Assembly (NCBI GenBank): GCA_947175605.1
Contig: CAMWNH010000012.1
Span: 1-39,486 of the forward strand
Direction of reading: 5' to 3'
From: an uncultured Porphyromonadaceae bacterium
GTDB taxonomy: Bacteria > Bacteroidota > Bacteroidia > Bacteroidales > Muribaculaceae
DNA length: 39,486 nt
Shown: piece after piece, positions 35,804 to 39,486 of the stretch
Numbering within the stretch: position 1 is the stretch's first letter
Layout of the letters: each line of letters begins with the position of its first letter
Program-made: the position numbers and the translations under genes
Notes under the pieces: generated by a model
Told to the model about the DNA's origin: nothing
Database searches by the model: none
Seen by the model: the letters and a program-made list of their open reading frames with translations, nothing else

Positions 35804-36946
35804 TTAGTTTTTGTCTACTTCAACAAGGATGACAGGTTCTTCACCCCAGTTGCTGATTACGTTACCTTCGGCATCGGTAGCGGTGGTGAAGGCGATTGCC
35901 TGCATGTTGGTTGTGGAACCGCTAAGCTCGATGTTGTAAAGGTATTTGTAACCTTCCTTCCAGTCGGGAGTAAACGTACCGGAAAGCTTTTTGGTCATTA
36001 CAAAGTCAGAACCGACGTAGAGTTCGATTTCGAAGTTGATAGAAACGGTCTTGTTCTCCAGAGTAGACGTTTCGTTATCCTTCGCAGTAGGAATCACGTA
36101 AGCACCGTCTGTATCGACATAGAGCTGGTTGCCTTTGGCGTCAAGGCCGTTTGTGACGGAGATGATCTGAGGATTGGTAGTATTGTTGTCCAACAGATTT
36201 ACAAAGGGAATGCCCTGCGGACGGATAACGTTCGTCCATCCGTCAACGGGGCTGTAATCGCCCTGGTTACGGATATTGTCGACAGTCACATTCTTGATGC
36301 GCACTTCATACTCAGCGGGGAAGCGGCTGGTGAATCTTGCACCGATCTTGGTAAGGATGTGCTTGAACTGGAAAGCGACGGGCATATTGCCGGCTTCGAG
36401 GCCGGTGATGCCAGCATACTGGTCGCCATCCACAGCGCCTGTATTGGAAGCGAAGACGAGATCATGCTGGTGCGACCAGTCGCACAGATAACCCTTGATC
36501 TTCAGAACGCGCTCGGAAGCGGGCATACCAATTACACCGTCTTCGCCCTCTTCATTGGTCATGTCGAGGTCGAAATCGCCGAATTTCTCGGTGTCGAGAG
36601 AGAGAGCTCCGCAGCTGTAGGCGTAGAAGTAGTACTTTGCGTCTTTGATCCAGTAGCGTTCGTCTTCGGTCTTAACGCTCCAGCCGGTCTGCGTTTTGGA
36701 AACGACAACATCGTCGAATACTTCATTTGCGACTGTTGCATGGCCGGGCATGGTGTAGAAACCGAATACGTTGAACTGGGTCAGCGTGCTGGCGTTAAGG
36801 TCTTCTACTGCACGCGAGTTCTTGCTCACCGCGTTCTCGAAGGTGATGAGATTGCGGGTTTTTGCTACGTCTTCCAACACATCTTCAGATGTGCATGCAG
36901 TGAGTGCGAGTGCACCGACTGCGAGAATGGTCAAGTATTTTCCCAT
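35804..36946 (-). CDS. Fimbrillin family lipoprotein (type V pilus subunit)
   Basis: 380 residues with a lipoprotein signal and lipobox LTAC (Cys 18) followed by TSEDV. The mature protein has the fimbrillin/Mfa-like layout: an N-terminal part with LITFENAV and STLTQFNVFGFYTMPG, and a longer beta-sandwich C-terminal part with AFQFKHILTKIGARF, TVDNIRNQGDYSP and NIELSGSTTNMQAI. Type V pilins are exported as lipoproteins, cut by an Arg-specific protease, and joined by strand donation. The gene follows the DUF5119 gene by 132 AT-rich bases in which I see no TAnnTTTG element, so it may be in the same transcript. Whether it is the main shaft or a tip subunit cannot be decided. Confidence 0.85.
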   Translation of the reverse strand: MGKYLTILAVGALALTACTSEDVLEDVAKTRNLITFENAVSKNSRAVEDLNASTLTQFNVFGFYTMPGHATVANEVFDDVVVSKTQTGWSVKTEDERYWIKDAKYYFYAYSCGALSLDTEKFGDFDLDMTNEEGEDGVIGMPASERVLKIKGYLCDWSHQHDLVFASNTGAVDGDQYAGITGLEAGNMPVAFQFKHILTKIGARFTSRFPAEYEVRIKNVTVDNIRNQGDYSPVDGWTNVIRPQGIPFVNLLDNNTTNPQIISVTNGLDAKGNQLYVDTDGAYVIPTAKDNETSTLENKTVSINFEIELYVGSDFVMTKKLSGTFTPDWKEGYKYLYNIELSGSTTNMQAIAFTTATDAEGNVISNWGEEPVILVEVDKN

Positions 36947-37078
36947 GTTAACTAAAATTGATTGATTATTAATTTGATTTGGTTATTTGAATTGTCTTTA
37001 GATCTTGTTGTTTGGTGTTTTGGTGTGCTGTTGATTCAGTTAATTAGTTTACTCGTATTATTGTGATTTATATATCGT

Positions 37079-38134
37079 TTATTTATTATCGGTTGAAGGT
37101 CCCAAAGGCAGATTTACTTCAATGACGTCATCGCCCCAATCGTCGACTCCGACCACGAAGCCTGCCTCGGAAGGAGGAGGATTGACTTCACCCTCTATCT
37201 TAATACCGTCGACCCTGATAACACCGCCGCGAGGCTGGTTCTTGATCTGATCGGTGACATCGAAATTGAACTCCTTGGTCTTTCCGTTCTTGAGTCTTAC
37301 TTCAAGGTTGAGGGTGAAGCGGTTATCGGAGTCGTGTTGGGTTCGGCCGAAATATGAGTCGGGGAAAGCCGGGATGCCGAACGAGCGAACCTGACTCACA
37401 CAGGCATCGGGATGGATTTCGCAATCGAAAAGAATGATAGATGGCTGATCCGTAGTGACGCCGGTGCGGAGGTAAACCCCTTCGGCCATGCCTCCGAGAG
37501 CACCTCGGGCATCGTAGACATATTCGATGCCACACTCAAATTCGAAGCTTATGAGATATGTGAAGACGAGAGGCTGCATCTTCATGGCCAAAGACCGGAC
37601 CTCGTGGTTCTTCACCCCCTCGACTTCCTCCGCGTAGGCAGAAAAAATAACGTCGGGCGAGTTAGTTGTACGAGAGGAATTATACATCTCGCGCATCTCC
37701 TGTAGCGCCGAGCCGCCACGGCTTCGGGTTGTTGCCGTGGCGCGAGCATCGTTCAAGGATGCAACATCTTCCAGAATGATATACTCCGTATCGCCGTTGT
37801 AGAATAAGATTGAACATTTCTCGTCAGCGCTAACCTCAAATTTCTTACCCTCGGGCGAGGCGAAACCCTCGGTGATGCGGCCGTCCTCGAAATACATCAC
37901 AATCTTCACCCAATCCGGGACAGGGGGGCGCAGTTCGTCGTACTCGTAGCGATAAAGCACAGGATCCCATCCGGCGGTATGGTGCATGCCATAGTCTCGC
38001 TCCCATTCCTGTTCCCATGTGAAACCAAGGTCCACGGCCGGGAAATGGTCGTAGCAGAGCTCCTTGCGACACGAGGTGCAAGTGACCAACATGACAAGCG
38101 CCGTCAATAATATGTGCTTGAGGCTACTTCTCAT
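37079..38134 (-). CDS. DUF5119 family lipoprotein of the pilus locus
   Basis: 351 residues. The lipobox (CTSC, Cys 22) is followed by RKELCYDHFP, a signature of DUF5119/FimB-like pilus accessory proteins. Beta-rich domains follow, with VKIVMYFEDGR, KCSILFYNGDTEY, LVFTYLISFEFECGIEYVYDARG and RFTLNLEVRLKNGKT. The family is encoded with fimbrillins and is thought to act as anchor or assembly component at the outer membrane; direct evidence is limited. The start overlaps the stop of the DUF3575 gene (ATGA at 38131-38134), so the two are translationally coupled. Confidence 0.83.
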   Translation of the reverse strand: MRSSLKHILLTALVMLVTCTSCRKELCYDHFPAVDLGFTWEQEWERDYGMHHTAGWDPVLYRYEYDELRPPVPDWVKIVMYFEDGRITEGFASPEGKKFEVSADEKCSILFYNGDTEYIILEDVASLNDARATATTRSRGGSALQEMREMYNSSRTTNSPDVIFSAYAEEVEGVKNHEVRSLAMKMQPLVFTYLISFEFECGIEYVYDARGALGGMAEGVYLRTGVTTDQPSIILFDCEIHPDACVSQVRSFGIPAFPDSYFGRTQHDSDNRFTLNLEVRLKNGKTKEFNFDVTDQIKNQPRGGVIRVDGIKIEGEVNPPPSEAGFVVGVDDWGDDVIEVNLPLGPSTDNK

Positions 38135-39486
38135 ATTGAACCATTATTTTCAAGGGCACGCCGGCCCGATTTATTTAAATCATTGAAACGCCACACGAGG
38201 GCTAACTTCACTTTCAGCGGACCGATGTAATTGAGGTTCTTTGTGCGCTGATATACGTGGTGGCCATCCACAGGCTTGTATTCCTTATATCGCGTATAAA
38301 GATATCCTGCGCCGACGGCAGCTTCCATGGAAAGACAGCGCGACAAAGGCCACATGAAGCCTACGGAAAGTCCGCCCATAACGCCTTCGCCGCGATAGCC
38401 CTTGGTGGGGCGCTCGAAGTCGTAGAGTCCACCTCCGGCAAACGCACCGATATAGAATCCATGCCATGGCGCACGAGGACGGATCCAGCGGCGAACTTCG
38501 GGTTGTAGCATATACAGGCGATATGCCTTGCCATGGCCATACTTGCCAATGTAAGCTACTCCACCCTCGAGTGCAAGGGACCAATTACGCTTGATGCGCC
38601 ATTCAAGTTCAAGGTTCAAGAACAGAATGGCATCATAAAGAAGATTGGTCTTCAGCGCAAATTGATGTAACGGATTGCTATTTAGCGAATTAAGAAGCTC
38701 ATAGGGGGGGATAAGCTTCGCGCTGCCCTGCATTGAATCTTCGGAGGACCGTCCTTCAGCCGCGCCTGCCATGTCGTGGGAAATAACTCCGGCACTTCCG
38801 ATGGATTCGCAGTGAGACGCACTTTCTGCATCTTCATATGTCTCGGATATGCTTCCGAATGCAAGCTGTGTATTGTGATTCCCCTGCTTAATCTCCGGCT
38901 GAAACTCAATAGCCTCAAATCGGGGATCATCCTCCATGCGGGAGCGTGCATTATCCGTATAAACAGCCACGGAAAATCTGAGCTTGGGGAAAAGATTAGT
39001 AACCAACCAATGATAGGTGCGACCTCCGTCGATGGCTTTCAGATTCTTAACACACGCATCGGACAAGGACTTGTTGGTGGCGGCATCGGGCAGGAATCTA
39101 TCAAGAATACGCAGGACTGCCGCCCGAGACATCACATCTTCATCCTCAAGCACAAGCGCACGCAAACCGGCCCACGCAATACCGCTCGGGCATGTTTCAA
39201 TAGATGTCATGGGGATAGCGGCCTCGCGGCAGATGTATTCGGCAATAGCCTGACAGCGCTCTTCGGCGAGCTTGTCGTTGGTCATGAACGGTCCGTCGGG
39301 AGAGGCATAACCATAGACCACAATGCGTTCGAGACGTCCTGATTTAGCGGCAATAGCGATGCTGTCGATGAATTTATCCATCGACGCAGCGTTATTGTTA
39401 AGTGCAGGATTAAAAATAGCTTTGTTCAAGGCAAAATATACCTTTACCGAATCACCCTGAGCAGCCCCATACCCGACAAAAACGCT
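38131..39486 (-). CDS. DUF3575 outer-membrane protein with N-terminal OmpA-like domain (5' end outside window)
   Basis: 451 codons are visible and the frame stays open to the right edge, so the start and signal peptide lie outside; the TTG at 39429 that begins a long frame is not the true start. The visible N-terminal part (GDSVKVYFALNKAIFNPALN, then VVYGYASPDGP, then NDKLAEERCQAIAEYI) fits an OmpA-like peptidoglycan-binding domain. The C-terminal 180 residues are a DUF3575 beta-barrel, with FALKTNLLYDAILFLNLELE, GGVAYIGKYG, GFYIGAFAGGGLYDF and ending VKLALVWRF before a polar tail. It should bridge peptidoglycan and the outer membrane. It heads the pilus operon, coupled to the DUF5119 gene. 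Confidence 0.85.
   Translation of the reverse strand, partial: SVFVGYGAAQGDSVKVYFALNKAIFNPALNNNAASMDKFIDSIAIAAKSGRLERIVVYGYASPDGPFMTNDKLAEERCQAIAEYICREAAIPMTSIETCPSGIAWAGLRALVLEDEDVMSRAAVLRILDRFLPDAATNKSLSDACVKNLKAIDGGRTYHWLVTNLFPKLRFSVAVYTDNARSRMEDDPRFEAIEFQPEIKQGNHNTQLAFGSISETYEDAESASHCESIGSAGVISHDMAGAAEGRSSEDSMQGSAKLIPPYELLNSLNSNPLHQFALKTNLLYDAILFLNLELEWRIKRNWSLALEGGVAYIGKYGHGKAYRLYMLQPEVRRWIRPRAPWHGFYIGAFAGGGLYDFERPTKGYRGEGVMGGLSVGFMWPLSRCLSMEAAVGAGYLYTRYKEYKPVDGHHVYQRTKNLNYIGPLKVKLALVWRFNDLNKSGRRALENNGSI

Overview
The window looks like a chromosomal segment of an anaerobic gut member of the Bacteroidales, most plausibly a Muribaculaceae-type organism. The support is a set of TAnnTTTG promoter elements (the Bacteroidota -7 consensus), starts with little Shine-Dalgarno signal, many lipoproteins, a ppdK/pckA pair of C3/C4 enzymes, and a fimbrillin/DUF5119/DUF3575 cluster typical of type V pili. 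The family-level placement is inference. Most of the window is ordinary core genome at roughly 55% GC by eye, with no rRNA, tRNA, CRISPR array or insertion sequence visible.

Layout from the left. 1-73 is the end of pckA, followed by a terminator and a small lipoprotein gene. 825-4578 is a tight, overlapping run of an NfnA/NfnB flavoprotein pair and a zinc-type ABC binding protein and ATPase with no permease gene. 4688-6428 holds an inner-membrane coiled-coil protein and an MgtC-like protein, followed by a CPA2 antiporter (6471-8687), purM, an MltF-like lytic transglycosylase and a DUF3332 lipoprotein. guaB lies convergent on the minus strand behind a perfect shared terminator. At 13488-13535 the guaB promoter and the promoter of a restriction-modification pair are arranged back to back. 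The pair (13568-17306) is an N6-adenine methyltransferase plus a fused PD-(D/E)xK nuclease/methylase of the Eco57I layout.

After it come a TIGR02757 protein, a 5'-nucleotidase, a GH3/serine-hydrolase fusion, a Fic protein with a BRO-like N-terminal domain (AT-richer than its neighbours), a secreted tricorn-like protease, aroE, a YeiH transporter, comEC and ppdK. A 448-base gene-poor stretch (33485-33932) carries short phased repeats and hairpins.

On the minus strand, 33933-35634 is a two-gene redox module: a membrane FMN-binding/iron-sulfur protein and a membrane-anchored nitroreductase. 35804-39486 is a pilus operon (DUF3575/OmpA-like, DUF5119, fimbrillin) whose first gene runs off the right edge.

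The most interesting parts are the BRO-Fic fusion without a visible antitoxin, the two-gene R-M system with a variant catalytic motif, the flavin/Fe-S/nitroreductase module, the permease-less zinc operon, and the helically phased TGTTTCCC array.
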